Part shown: piece by piece, positions 1 through 12,424 of the stretch
How the letters are laid out: the number at the start of each line of letters is the position of its first letter
How positions within the stretch are numbered: position 1 is the stretch's first letter
Source of the DNA: Colius striatus
Lineage: Eukaryota; Chordata; Aves; Coliiformes; Coliidae
Direction: 5' to 3'
Assembly (NCBI RefSeq): GCF_028858725.1
Contig: NC_084767.1
Coordinates: 33,983,395 to 34,047,394 of the forward strand
DNA: 64,000 bases
Program-made: the position numbers and the translations under genes
The notes under the pieces: generated by a model
The model's database searches: none
What the model was told of the DNA's origin: nothing
Seen by the model: only the letters and a program-made list of their open reading frames with translations

Positions 1-3000
1 TAGAAACCATCTGACTTCTGAATTACAATTAACATGTTGTTTGATTTTTCTTCTTGCTGCAGGATGCAATGAAACATCATTCATACATTACTGAAGAACG
101 GGAAATAGAAAAAGGAGATATTGAGAAAGGATTCAGGTCTGGTGATAAAATCATAGAAAGCAGTTCATACATACAGCACATCAGGCGGGAGAGGAGAGTT
201 ATGATAGTTCAGAATGTATTTTCAGCTGATGGCTGAATTTACATTTCTATTCTTTCCTTAAAAAGACTTTGTTGTTGATTTATTTGGCCCTTCCCTGGGA
301 ATGGATACAAAATGGCCACGTTTAAATGAAGCTTAACACCTGATAGCTCATGTTGACTGAATTCCTTGTCTTGGAACTCAACTAAAATGAAATGCCCTAA
401 TCCTAGGACAAACATTACAACTAAATAAGACTCTGGTTATGGGTGCTAGCTAACTTATCTGATTTTAAATTGACTGCTTGACTTAGGGCTAATCCCAGAA
501 ACAAGGGGATCAGAGGAAAGTGATCTGGAATACCACTCTGACAGTGGAGTTCCAGACAAATTCTTTGTTGTCCTATAGTATACATGATCCAGTGGTCCCA
601 GAGCATACTCTGTGCATAAGTTTCAGACCTGTGTTTAAGAAGTATCATCAAAGAATATTCCTAATACCTAATCTAGATCTCCTTTCAAGCAAACTTTGAA
701 AGTTCACTCGCTAAACAGAGTCCTTTCATCTTTTTCCCATAAGTCATGTCTGCTAACCTTTATCATTGTCACTGCTCACATCTCTGTTATCTCTACATCC
801 AGCCTCACTATGACAATATTTCAGATTAGGTTTCACCAATGCCAAGTAGAGTGTCCTATAAATTTTATATAACGTTAGTATCACAGAATGAGATTAGGAT
901 TGTTGTGGTGTTAGCAATCATGGATATACAATCAAGTTGTGCTCTTCTGTATCTTTGCTTAGATATTGTTCAATAGTGCTCTCTGAAGTACTGGCACTTA
1001 CCCATACTGAACATCCCACTGACTTCAGGCCATTTCTCCAATGTAGAAAAACAATTTTCAAATCTGAACCTGTCCTTTAAAGAATTTGCAGCCATTTCCA
1101 GTTTGATATTATTTGTAGTTTACTCATAATTTATTAAATGGGGCAACATTAGACTCAGAAAATACCCTTCTGTGATCCTATATGCATCATCTTTGCAGCT
1201 GGACAGCCAATCTTGTAAACTGCTTTCTGAGTGCAGTTTTCAGCAGTAGTAACCCGGATTTTATCTGGATTGTTCTTCTCAATTTATTTATAAAAGCAGT
1301 CTATAAGACAGTGTAAAAAAAGTACTAAAAAGAAGGTATATGACACCAAGTTAAGCTTCTCTTAACACTAGCTTGGCCAGTTTCAATACTTCCCTTAATT
1401 CTGTGGTTTTGACATTTCAATGCTGCTCTGAAATTTGTAAGTGAGCACCTTATAAATGCTTAGACAACTCATGCCCTGCTCATGTGCTTTTCCAATTGTC
1501 ATCTCATGACTTATATTATCATATATATTCCCAATTCAGATTAATTTATTTGAATCTTTTTATGAAAATAAGTGGTCTGACTACTACTGATGAATCTCAA
1601 TGTATCAGTAGGTTTTGTGCTATTTGTATTATCCAATGCAGAGCAGACACAGATGAGCAGTATTACTGTGGGATGGCCACTTGGATAGATAACATGGCTG
1701 TAATCTTTGTGTTGAGAAAAGACTAATTCTATCTTAGATATATTGCCCAAATCCTCCTAAAATCAATGAGAATCCTCAGTATATTCCTGGACAATTACTT
1801 TTTACAGCTTTAGAAGGAGCATTCAGACAAGTTACATGTCATATGTGAGTAGTTACATTAATGATGAGGTCATAATCATGGGTAAATGATGATAAATAGG
1901 CATGTAAATAATAACATCTTACAAATAATATGAAATTATTGGAAAAAAGATAACAGGTCCTAGCTAATATCAGAATTGGATTGTAAGCCTGTAGAAAACA
2001 ACGGTTTCAAAGAGTATGTGTTAATTTCTACATGGTTAGGATTAGCTTTTGCAGTTCATCACTGTCTTGCATTTTTTAAGCTTTCCTTGCTAGCCTGACA
2101 AGTTAAACCTCTTATTTACATCTCTGGAAGTACTGTCAGAGGAGATATATTCAGAACACAATGGTTTGTCAGTATTTTAGTGATAGTCTAGTGTGCTGTA
2201 AACAATCTCTCTGTTTCATTCAGCTTGATATGTTATTGGATCTTCTGTCTCCAGATGCAGCTGAAACTTGCAGTTCTATATCGATTATCATATCTGGCAT
2301 CAGATAATCAAACTTGCCTATGGAGCTATTTTTATATTTCCACTATTCTTTAAAGACTAGATTGTGCTTTCATTAGCATTTTTATTTGTTTGAAATCTTT
2401 TTTTGTTTGTTGTTTCTGTAGCATCTCTAGTTTTCTGCACAGGATTCTTAAACCTGTTAGCTTTTAATATATGTGGAAAACAGACATTTTAAAAAGTGCT
2501 TTGGTAGGTAACAATTCTCAGGAGAATCCTGGATGTTCACTTTTGCAGGAATTGATGGTTTCAGCTTTAAAACTCCAGTCCAATAATATTATGTGCCCTG
2601 TGAAACGTGTTGGTGGAGCATTTGGTGGGAAGATTACTAAACCTTCACTCTTTGCTGTAATTACAGCAGTGGCAGCCAACAAATAAGTTCTAGGCATTCA
2701 GTGAAAGTGTTTTCTGTCCTAATACATAGATGTGCTCACATCAGTCCTTTGTGCTACAATGCTTCTGTATTCTGGCATCCTTGCTACGTCCTGTGCATGC
2801 CTCATGCAGCTTACATTTCGTTGCTCAGAAACTAAAGGGAAAGCACTCAAAATCTCATTTCTTCTACTTAGCTTCTGTAGCCAAAAAAAAAAAAATACCT
2901 GCTGAACCAGCCTAAACTCAGGCATGGCAGATTAATAAAATTAAAACAGAATAGACAGGAGTCTGGTCATCTACATGTAATGTTGAAACAGGGCATCCAG

Positions 3001-3129
3001 TTAGTTTTGCTCTTGAAAGAAATATGAACATGATAATCACTGGTGGATGGCACCCTTTCTTTGGAAAATATAGAGTGAGTGAGAGAAGATATTTTGCTCA
3101 ATTACTGAGTAATAGTTTCTTCTGAGACA

Positions 3130-3297
3130 AATCAGCTTCCCAGAGAAATTGTGGAATCTCATTCTCTGGAGGTTTTCAAAAACCACCAGGACACGTTCCT
3201 GAATGACCTGACCTAGGTGGACCTTCTTTAGCAAGAGGTTGGACTAAATGATTTCTAGAGGTCCCTTCCAACACCTACTATTCTGGGATTCTGTGAA
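3130..3297 (+). mobile_element. CR1 LINE 3' end fragment
   Basis: The stretch contains GTGGAATCTC..CTCTGGAGG..TTCAAAA, then TTGGACTAAATGATTTCTAG, AGGTCCCTTCCAACACCTAC and TATTCTGGGATTCTGTGA. This is the characteristic order of the 3' end of avian CR1 retrotransposons. The fragment is 5'-truncated, as is usual for CR1, and lies between AOX exon remnants. No coding portion survives. Confidence 0.85.
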
Positions 3298-3689
3298 ATC
3301 AGTATAATTTCATTGACTAACAAAACACAGCAAGAAACCAAACTCCTCCTCTTCTGAAATCCTAACCCAGCACCAACCTTGCCCCAGTCCTAAGTGTACC
3401 TTGACAAATTCTATGAATCAAAACAACTGTCATCCTATTCCTACAGTCCATGCAATATCCAGAAAAAGCAGAACCATCTGTCCCTTTTCTTACTGCAAAA
3501 TAATGCAGACATCAGGCCTACTCCATCCTCAGATGACAAGTATGTAAATCAGAATTGAATATGAGCCACTTCTCAGATACAAAGGTAATGCAATATGCAG
3601 CTAGTGGCAAAACTTTTCCTTTTGACTTCTAAATTTTTACATTTTTTTAATGTAAAAAATGGCTAGGTAGACAATGACAGCACTGAGGT

Positions 3690-3872
3690 CAGCTTGGCAA
3701 CTGGTGGTTGCAGACCTTGAGCAACCTGATCTAGTGAAAGATCTTCCTGTCCATGGTGGTGAGGGTTGAACTAGATTTTCTAAAAACTATATTTTCCTGT
3801 GGCTGAACTAGATAATCGTCCCTTGGGCTGAAGTTCCCTTCCAACCCAAACCATTCCATAATTCTATGAGTT
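3690..3872 (+). mobile_element. CR1 LINE 3' end fragment (second, more diverged)
   Basis: GCAACCTGATCTAGTGAAAG, GTTGAACTAGATTTTC and, further on, GAACTAGATAATCGTCCC, AGTTCCCTTCCAACCCAAAC and CATTCCATAATTCTATGAG resemble the 3' UTR of avian CR1. The motif 'gaactagat' occurs twice, so this may be two nested tails or one internally duplicated tail. Non-coding. Confidence 0.75.
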
Positions 3873-6800
3873 CTGATTTCCAACATGCTATCTTTATCCA
3901 GCAAAAAGCTAAATAATTCACTGTAAAAATGTGATATTTTGAAGCTTCCATAATCTGGTCCACTGAAAGTTCATACAGTATCATTTACATGATAGGCTAA
4001 GCTCTGCTACTGGAATTTTTTTATGGCTCAGAATAGTGGTAATTCTGGAGAAATTTTCCAGTTCTAGGGGTTATTTTTGGTTTGGGATTTTTTTATAATT
4101 CATGCCTTGAACTAAAAATTCTTTCAAATGAGTTTCCGGTTAAATGAACAAACATTGTTATTTGTTTATGAGAGTAAAATGCATGTAAAAGTAAATACAT
4201 ATGATTCACATGTTATTTGTTTAATCCATCTCTTGATTGTTTCTGTACAAGATTGTAGATTATGAAGTCAGAGATATTAATATATTTCATCAAAAAATGT
4301 TCACATAGTACAGAAAGATGGAAACTAGGAATCATAATTCATCTGATACAGCAGGTCCAAAAAAAAAAAAGCATAAATAACAGTCACATTTCACCAAAAC
4401 CTTAAAAATAAAGCTGAGGCATTGCCATCAAATTTCCAAAAATCTTGACCTAAGTTTTAGAGAATAGATTTATTGTTTAATCTTGTCAGCTAAGACTCTG
4501 ATATCAGCAAAATGTTACCTAATCGCAAACATCATAAATTGGCACCAAAGAGATCACATGACCATTATTTGTCAATGTAGAATTAATAACAAATAAAAGA
4601 TGTGCCAGAGGCATTGTATTTCACAACCCCTCTCAGGCTTTACTGTTTGCTCTCTGAATGTGGGTAGTTGATTATGTGCTGCAGTGAAATGTCTCTTTAC
4701 AGAATTTTTAGTTCTGCTTCATACACATTTGTTCCTTCACAGGAGTGAATAGTTTGTGTGGGATTCATTTCTTTTATCACTGTTCCTTGAGAAGTTATTT
4801 ATTCCTGATTTTGCTATGAATGAAAGTTCATTACTTCCATTCCCATGTGCCACTTGCATTAAGTTAGCTATTTATTGGCACAAGGCTGCACCAAAATACA
4901 AACAGAAAGTTAATTGGCTTCTAAGCCATTCTGTTGACAGCATATAAGTAAGAATGGAAGAGAAGTTGTGTCATTGCTCCATGAAAATTATAATCTATGA
5001 ATGTCAGTTTATTATTACCCAGCTTGGATACATGCAAACAAAAAAGGACTAATTGCTGAGTTTCAGAAAAACAAAAGTACAACTCTGCTATTGTTTGTTC
5101 TAGAAGTCTTATAGATATTCATAGTAGGAGATGCTTTGCCATCTGTACAAAATGCCCTTGATTTCAGGTTCAAATTCTGCTCTGTCTTCCTTTTACTGTG
5201 GTTGAGGAGGGATTTGGGGTTACACGTACATTGTAACTGGAGCCATAATGTTCTTAATTCACTCAGTTTCACAAGAAGAAAACTATGCTTTTCTGTTATT
5301 TGAACTAATTACTGTAATCCCTGCAGAAACTCCTTTGAATTGCTACTAGCTCATTTAGAGTATATCCTGCCTTAGAGCAGTGAAATGTGTTACTGTCAGA
5401 TTGCTGGAGAATTTTCACTCCCTTCTAATAATATATTGACTATTGTGAATTAATTCTGTGTTCACCTTGGTTTTTTTCTTATGCATCTTTGTTCAGCAAA
5501 GCAAGAAAATTCACCAGCTTTCTGTGGCTTTTCTTCAGGTTGGAGCTCTTGTCCATATCTGTATAGATGGGTCTGTGCTGGTCACTCAAAGTGGAATTAA
5601 ACTGGAACAAGGAAATCACACCAAGATGTTACAGGTGAGTGAGTTGGCATCTGAGGGTAAATAAAGAAGAAGGAAGATAATTGGGCCAAAAGAATAAATA
5701 GCACTAAGCAGCACAATAGGCCAATTCTATAGATATAAGAAAACTAAATGTAAGTTCAGGTCACTGCTTTTGAGCTACTGATGAAGACAAAACTTTAAAA
5801 AAAAAAAAAAAGAAAAAAAGAAGCTACAATCAAAGTGACATTTTAAGATCCAGAAAGGGGATTTAATGTTTATGTGTTAACATCACTGTTATCAAGATAG
5901 CTAAGGCTCAAAGAGCATATGCAAAAATAACCCAATGCTTTCTTTACAGAGAGACTTAAAGTGATGAAATTTTTACTTTGTATTGTATCCAACACTAATG
6001 ACAACATCAGTCAATGTTTACACATATCTAATGTAAATAGTGATAAGCAAAACTATGTGCCAAATAGATTACCTTGGAGCTAAAATGAGGCCACTTCTTC
6101 CAAATGAACTGAATGAACATCTGAACATTAGAACACTGTGAAACACAATAAAGTGGGAAAACAAACTAACCAAGCCATTTCAAATTAGATGGAAAATAAA
6201 ATATGCAAATAAGATTTGAAACTCCATCAGGGAGAATGATTTGTTGGGTTTTAAATTTAAGCTTTCCATAGGTAAGCAAAAACTGAGAGAGCAATTACTT
6301 AGAGGTATATGGTATCTTGTTTTATCCTATCTTCTATTGCCTGAATTTATTTATAAGATATTTGTTTTTCAGAATAATTTTTAAGGTCTTGTCTTTGGGC
6401 TTCTGCATTTGTCCTAGTTGTTGTACTACTGTTGAATTAGGCCATTTCTCTGTGTGTTTACATAGAGAGAGAAAGAAATGGCATGATAAATTTGTGACTT
6501 GAGATCACATCTACAAGTGGGACTGGATATCTTTTAGTCTATTTTTGTTACAGATTACCAGTCATGAACTGAAGATACCATTGTCATATACACAATTCTG
6601 TGAAACAAGCACAACAACTGTATCTAACAGTAAATACACAGCAGCATCAGTCAGAACAGAAACCAATACAAGAGCAGTCCAGGTTGAGCCTTATAATTTT
6701 TTTACAAAATCACTGCTTCTGTTGAATACTTAATGTCCCTTTGAGGATTAATAATTTTATTTTGGTTTTGAACAGCTTGCAGTTCTTTTATCTCAGAAGT

Positions 6801-6929
6801 TCTCTTGCTAGTTTATTTTACATGCATAGTTTAAAGCAAGGCACATTTTAGAACACTGTTTAAAAGGGCTTATTTCCGCTTTACTATACCAGATTTACAA
6901 ATGTGGTATTTCTTTTTTCAGATTGCTGC

Positions 6930-6955
6930 TAGATGAATTCTATGATTCTATGATC
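6930..6955 (+). mobile_element. Short CR1-type terminal repeat (ATTCTATG)n
   Basis: Two tandem ATTCTATG units followed by ATC form the 8-bp terminal repeat that ends CR1 elements. The preceding bases (GCTGCTAGATG) are compatible with a very short CR1 tail. The fragment is too small to place further. Confidence 0.5.
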
Positions 6956-9900
6956 TTCACTTTATTCTGTATTTAAAAACTTATTAAAGGAAAATTTAAC
7001 ATAAGCTGTATTTTAGGTAATTGTTTAATAATCTGACTGAAACACCTTTGTCCACTTAAATGCTTTGGGACCAATTATTTTTTAATTTATTTTGTAATAA
7101 ATAATTTAAGCCAGTAGTTTTCTATGTAGCAAATGAAAATAAGAGCAGTGTTAGGTCCTTTATCATCTTCTTTTTAATGGTTCAACGAAAGCCTGGTATA
7201 TGAATAGTTGAGTTAGATTAGAGCAGGTGCTAATGCCACTCTTCACAAAGTACTGCCTTCTACTCAGCAGTTAGCAAAGAAATTGTAGGTAAATGAGCAG
7301 AGTTACGTCCCTTAGAATTAACTTAACAAATTAACTTCACCAAGAAAGAGCTTGTATTACTTTGAAAATAGCAGATAGATTTGGGTTTGTGGGTTAGTCA
7401 ATGGTGCTCAACCTTCTTCCTCTCTAGGATGCTTGTCAAATCCTCTGTAAGTATCTGGACTCTGTAAGAAGATAAAATCCTAATGGCAAATGGGAAGCCT
7501 GGGTAAATCTCTCTGTTTCTTATTATTAAATTATGATGAACATGAGTGAAATGAAAGCTGCCATTGTTCTGGAAGGAAGAAAGGAATGCCCTCCATGAAG
7601 TAAGCTGGAGGCAGGGAAGAGAATAAACAATGTAAAAGCAAGTGGTGCAATAACATGTCCTGGTAAATCTGGCCAACTTTATAGAGATTTTGCAATGCCT
7701 CCCTTCCTAAAGATATATCCATGACACAAGGAAATATAAAGCTTTTACTTAGGGCCCTTTTTTCTTTTAGATATTTTCTTGAAGTTTCACTTTTTCTTTA
7801 AATATGAGGTAAAGAAATTTCAATTTTGTATTTAGTAATGAGTATACCTTTTGCAGATCAAAGCAGCTCACAAACAAAGCATCAGTCTTTCAGCTATTCA
7901 AGTAAGGAAAGCCATTAGTCTTTCTCAATTTCTTGTCATCAGAGGTGCTACTTTGTCAATAAGTTGCAGGAAGAATAAAACTGTCCCCATTCAACTTTCT
8001 CAACACTGTATCAGATGCAACACACAAACCATTAAGTAGTTGCCTGGACCAGTGACTGCAGTGTTTAACAAAAGAAATTCTTCTCTTCAATCCACACTAA
8101 TTTCAAAAGCACTTTATATCCTTGGTTAGCTAGTTTGACAGTTAATGCAGAGTCTTCATCAATTACAGTAAGACACAGGAGGCCTACGAGGAATTTTGTT
8201 CCATAGCCATCATGGATTGCAACTCTCCCATCTTCCTAAATTATTCCACAGAAGGTATATTTATCAGTGGCGCTACACCCAGAATAAGAAACACTATGAG
8301 AACAGCAAAAAATAAAGTAAGTCCAATGTTTCTATTGCATACAATCACTTTGAAATTCACTTAGACCTTCTGAACGTCTCCCAGGTTAGGTCTTCATAAA
8401 CAAGGCTATATCATTAGTTACAGTCTCCTTTTTATCAGTTATATTTAAAAAAGGTAATGCTATGGTCACACAACATGACCTGTTGCAAAGGGGATTTAGT
8501 GCAATGACAATTCTCAGCAGTGTTGTATGGAAATCAGTCCAATGTCTTCTGGCTACTGGGGAAGCACATTTGGCTGCCGTGACTGCCAGACATCCAGTAG
8601 TCCATGTGGAGTGAGGCTCCAAGGTCGATGGGGTCTGTGAACCTCCTCAAACTACACCAGGCTGGGATTTAGCAGAAGCCACTGGACCTTGTAAAAGAAC
8701 AGCCCAGATGACATTCTTCCCTGTCCCCTCCTTTACATAAGGAACTTCTGTTCAGGTGACTGTGCTTCCACACTCACAACAAAGCATAGGAAGTGGATAA
8801 ACATCAATTTGATCAACTAGTTTCTATAGGAGAACAAGCAACAAAGCCATTCTTGAATTTATGATTGTCCTGTTACTTATGGGATGTGCACATCACAAGT
8901 TTCAGATAACCACAAAAGATGCATTATCTAGATGAACTTTCCATCAACCCAGCCTGTCGCAAATAGTTTTCATGTTTCAGAATAAATTTATAATACTTGT
9001 GATGACACATCTTTAATGGGTGAGACTACATATTGCTTAGGATCCCTCTGTTGTTGAGTATTTTAAGTGTAACTTTATAACACTTTTTATTTGTTTAACA
9101 GAATATCAGAACAGACATTGTCACGGATGCTTGTTTTAGCATAAATCCAGCTATAGATATAGGACAGGTATGAACTTCCATAATTTTGCTTTGTGTTAGA
9201 TGTTAGGGAACTTTCCACTCTGTGCCTAAATGATTGCTGTTATTAGTCAATCTAGTAACCACCAAAGCCTATGAGACATTATCCATTAACACTTAAGGAT
9301 GCTGGATTGACAGATGTAGTAGCATTTGGTTTTATTTGCAACTAGAAATAATGCTAGGTAAGTTTCCTAATTCTGGTTCATCTTCTGAGAAGTGACAAGA
9401 AAAGCAGATACAACAGACTTTTGAAATGTCCTATGGGATTAGCATCCTGAATCGCCTTATGACTCTTTCCTTGTCAATATATTTCACCTCAGGTTTACTA
9501 GACCTTAACCATTTGCAGAGCACTGTTGACTTCAGCTGTGATATGATGGAATACGCTGTTGAGACGAAACAAACTTTTTTTAAAGGTCTGTTATATGCAT
9601 AGCTTTGTATTATGTACCTGTATCTATAGACAAACTGAAGAGTAACAAAATTGTTGTAGGTCACTAACAGTTTGTAAATAATAAAGTAGTGGTGAGCTCA
9701 GAGTATAAAAAATATTTGTCACTTCTTTGCAGAGTCAAAGGAAATGCTTCTAAAAATATTACCTGTTTTTAAAAGCCTTTCTTATCCTGCTTATTTATCC
9801 TATTACAGGCTCATCCTCATAAATTTGCCCTTTGCCTAAATGATTATGTTCATTTTGCATATTGAAGTATTGCCAAATTTGGCAAATCATTCTTTCTTAG

Positions 9901-10644
9901 CAGTTCAATTTTATGTTCACCTTGCAACAGTGCTTACATCACCACTGTCGTAGCCCCAAGTGTCTACTCAGTCAATCTTCCTACTTCAGTTAGGCCTGTT
10001 ATTTTCTCTTCATATCCACCCTATCATCTATTAGTGTTTGATGTGGTTTTCTCTAGAAGAAATTTCATTGATGATCTGCAAATCTTTTTAAGTGACTATC
10101 AGACTGATCACCTATCTATGTCATAGTCCCTGGACAAATGTCTCCCCACTGGAGTTCCTATGGATTTGACTCAGTTTTTTTCTGGTAATTGTGCAAAAGC
10201 AAATCAGAGGTACCTGCACTAGTTACAGCGAGTTTAGCCAGGAATAAGGAAGCGTAGAACTAGAGCAAATTAAAATATTTGTGTAAGTCAGATGAGGACA
10301 GCTTGGCTCTATTTGAGTCTGTTGGCTGACTTCTGACTTTTGGATGGAAAGAAGCCAGTCTATGTGTAATCTTAAAAAGTCAGTCTAGTTGTATGTATGT
10401 TTGTCTTTTAAACAATTAGATGATGGGTGGAAATTTACCTTTTTTTCTTTGCTCAGATTGAAGGGCCGTTCATTCAGGGAGTTGGTCTTTGTATGTTAGA
10501 AGAAATCTACTTTCCCCCAGAAGGACGCAGCTCGCTCTTGGCCCAGATACATATAAGATCCCTGCCACCTGTGACATTCCTGAGCAGTTCCATGCCTATT
10601 TACTACCAAATTCACGCAGCTTGATTGTTATCTATTCTTCCAAG

Positions 10645-12127
10645 GTAAACACACCAAACTTAACAGTTTGCAGGCACAGCAAGTGATTCTGCTGCAAAAC
10701 CATCATTGACTGTAGTGTATGGTAGACTCCTTTTTCTCAAAGAAAAATAAATTCATTTTCAGCTGTCAAAGCAAGTTGTACTAAAATAAACTGGAAAGTT
10801 GGAAGTTCTTTCTACCTACTTGTTGTGCTATATATCAAAAGTTAAAAAGTCCATCTTGAAGAGCTTAAACTGTCTAGATGGGAGAAGGAAATATTATGAT
10901 CTCTTTTAAAGGAGGAGAAGTCATGAGACAAGAGATTAAATTACTTTCTTGAATCTCACAGGAAACCTATCATAGGTATGAGACTAGAGCCCACTGCTTT
11001 CAGTTCTTCAGAAAGGAAGGCAAGATGGGAATGATAACTTTGATTTCTGACTCGGCAGCTTTAGCCATTTCAACAGGTTTTCCACTGCACTCATCCTTTT
11101 GGCACTGTAAAAGTAGCTATATCTGGAGCTGATTAATACATTGCCACTTGCACAAAATTTCTGTTTAAGTTGAAAAGAAAAAAAAAAAAAAATAAAAACC
11201 GAAAGGAGTAAAACACAGGAGCAATTATCTAACAGATAAACAGCAAAAGTTTAGCAGCCATTTTCCCCTCAATGCATATCCAGTCAGAAAGCAAACTAAA
11301 TTTTGCAGGCCTGGAAAATAGAAGACACCAGACTAAACTGTGACAAGATCAATTAGTTAAAGCTTTCAACTTTAAAAGCCCCACAGATCTGACTTTGCAG
11401 GCCCCCATCTCTTGCAATGGCAGCCAGCGAGAGACTTCCTGCCCTCAACCTGCCTGGGAGGCTGAGGCTGTGAATTCCAGAGCCATCCACTTCTGCTGCC
11501 TTTTTTGTCGGATATCCAGCAGTTGAGTCTTTCACAGTGATAGAACTTCTTATATTAATATAAGTCATAACCAAGATCAAGAACCTTTGTGGGCCAGGTG
11601 GTGTGCAAATACTTGGTAACAACTTAGAATTTAAATAAAGGTGAAGTTGTTATCTAGTCATCAGGAGTTGATGTTCTGTCTCCAGGAATGCACTCAGAAA
11701 TGGAGGATTCCCTTGCAAACAACATAGCCTCCATGATTTAATGCAGTCTCATTAAATCATGTCGCATAATTGAACCTTGTATGTCAATTCCTCTAACCTA
11801 AGCCTTTCAGGCTGTGAGTTCACCTGTGCTACAGAGACACACAATCACCTGTTCAATTACAAGAATGCCACTGTTGACTACAGGTGAGTTGGTTGATTTC
11901 ACAACCTTTTATAACATAAGAAAGTAGGGATTTGTGCATACAGTGACATTTTAATAGCTGATAAGATATATAAATTTGTGAATAAGTAAGATCAGAATTA
12001 AACATGGTACAAACTGGTGATGAGCCGTGTACCAAGGTTACAGTAGAAGAGAGGTTCAAGAAGTACTTATTGCCACACATTTTCTAGACATGGATGTATT
12101 ACTGCTACTACAGTAATACTCCAGTGG
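10645..12127. other. Non-coding stretch after the last recognised AOX exon remnant
   Basis: No exon of the remaining AOX C-terminus (GLGE.. or ..SPLTPE.. regions) was recognised on either strand. An A-rich tract lies at about 11176-11198. Short open frames here show no family resemblance and are treated as chance. Confidence 0.6.
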
Positions 12128-12424
12128 TGTCCCAGGTTTGGCTGGGACAGGGTTAACTGTCACCAGCTGCCTGGAGGGGCCTGGCTGGTGGCTCCCTGCT
12201 GACATCATGCAGGGACTGCTTGGTCCTTGGCCCCATTGCTGCTGTGTGGCTGTTTCAGCTCTCCTTGTGCTGTTCTATCCAATTGTCCTTACTTTAGCCC
12301 ATAATGTTTTATTTTTTATTTCCAATTCTTCTCCCCATCTCACCTGGACGAGGGAGGGGAGGAATGAGGAAGAAGTTCTTTCTTTTGTTATTTTTTTTTT
12401 TCTGGCTGGGCTTAAATCACAACA
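12128..12424 (+). mobile_element. Possible solo LTR of an avian endogenous retrovirus (fossil)
   Basis: The stretch opens TGTCCCAGGTTTGGCTGGGA and closes ..GGGCTTAAATCACAACA, giving TG...CA ends about 297 bp apart. GGTTTGGCTGGGACAGGGTTAA resembles the start of LTRs common in bird genomes, and the closing motif resembles the inverse of TGTTGTGGTTTAA-type ends. No internal retroviral genes flank it, so it would be a solo LTR. A matching target-site duplication was not seen, so the limits are approximate and the age is probably old. Confidence 0.5.

Larger units (their letters stand above)
63..10644 (+). pseudogene. Aldehyde oxidase (AOX family) pseudogene, exon remnants of the Moco domain
   Basis: Seven stretches match successive exons of the molybdenum-cofactor half of aldehyde oxidases, all on the + strand and in family order. 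They are: from 63 (QDA.KH.S....EKG, homology fading after ~160); 2549-2683 (MCPVKRVGGAFGGK...AANK); 5539-5634 ([14 protein letters not shown]...HTKMLQ); 6554-6682 (ELKIPLSY..FCETSTTTV); about 7857-7901 (QSISLSA); 9102-9167 (NIRTDIV..ACFSINPAIDIGQ); 10457-10644 (IEGPFIQGVGL..., then GPDTYKIPATCDIPEQFH). Most keep AG acceptors and several keep GT donors. Damage is clear: the exon at 10457 changes frame near 10535; the donor after 2683 reads AAATAAG instead of a GT site; the first exon loses homology before the conserved GGQEHFYME stretch; several exons expected between 2.7 and 5.5 kb and after 10.6 kb were not found. An active enzyme would oxidise aldehydes and N-heterocycles in the cytosol. Lying just upstream of BZW1, it is probably the downstream AOX paralogue (AOX2-like); the exact paralogue is inferred from position only. 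Confidence 0.9.

Noticed and set aside
7398-7722. Minus-strand frames of 60-90 codons opposite the AOX remnant
   Set aside because: No protein resemblance; chance frames within decayed + strand AOX introns.
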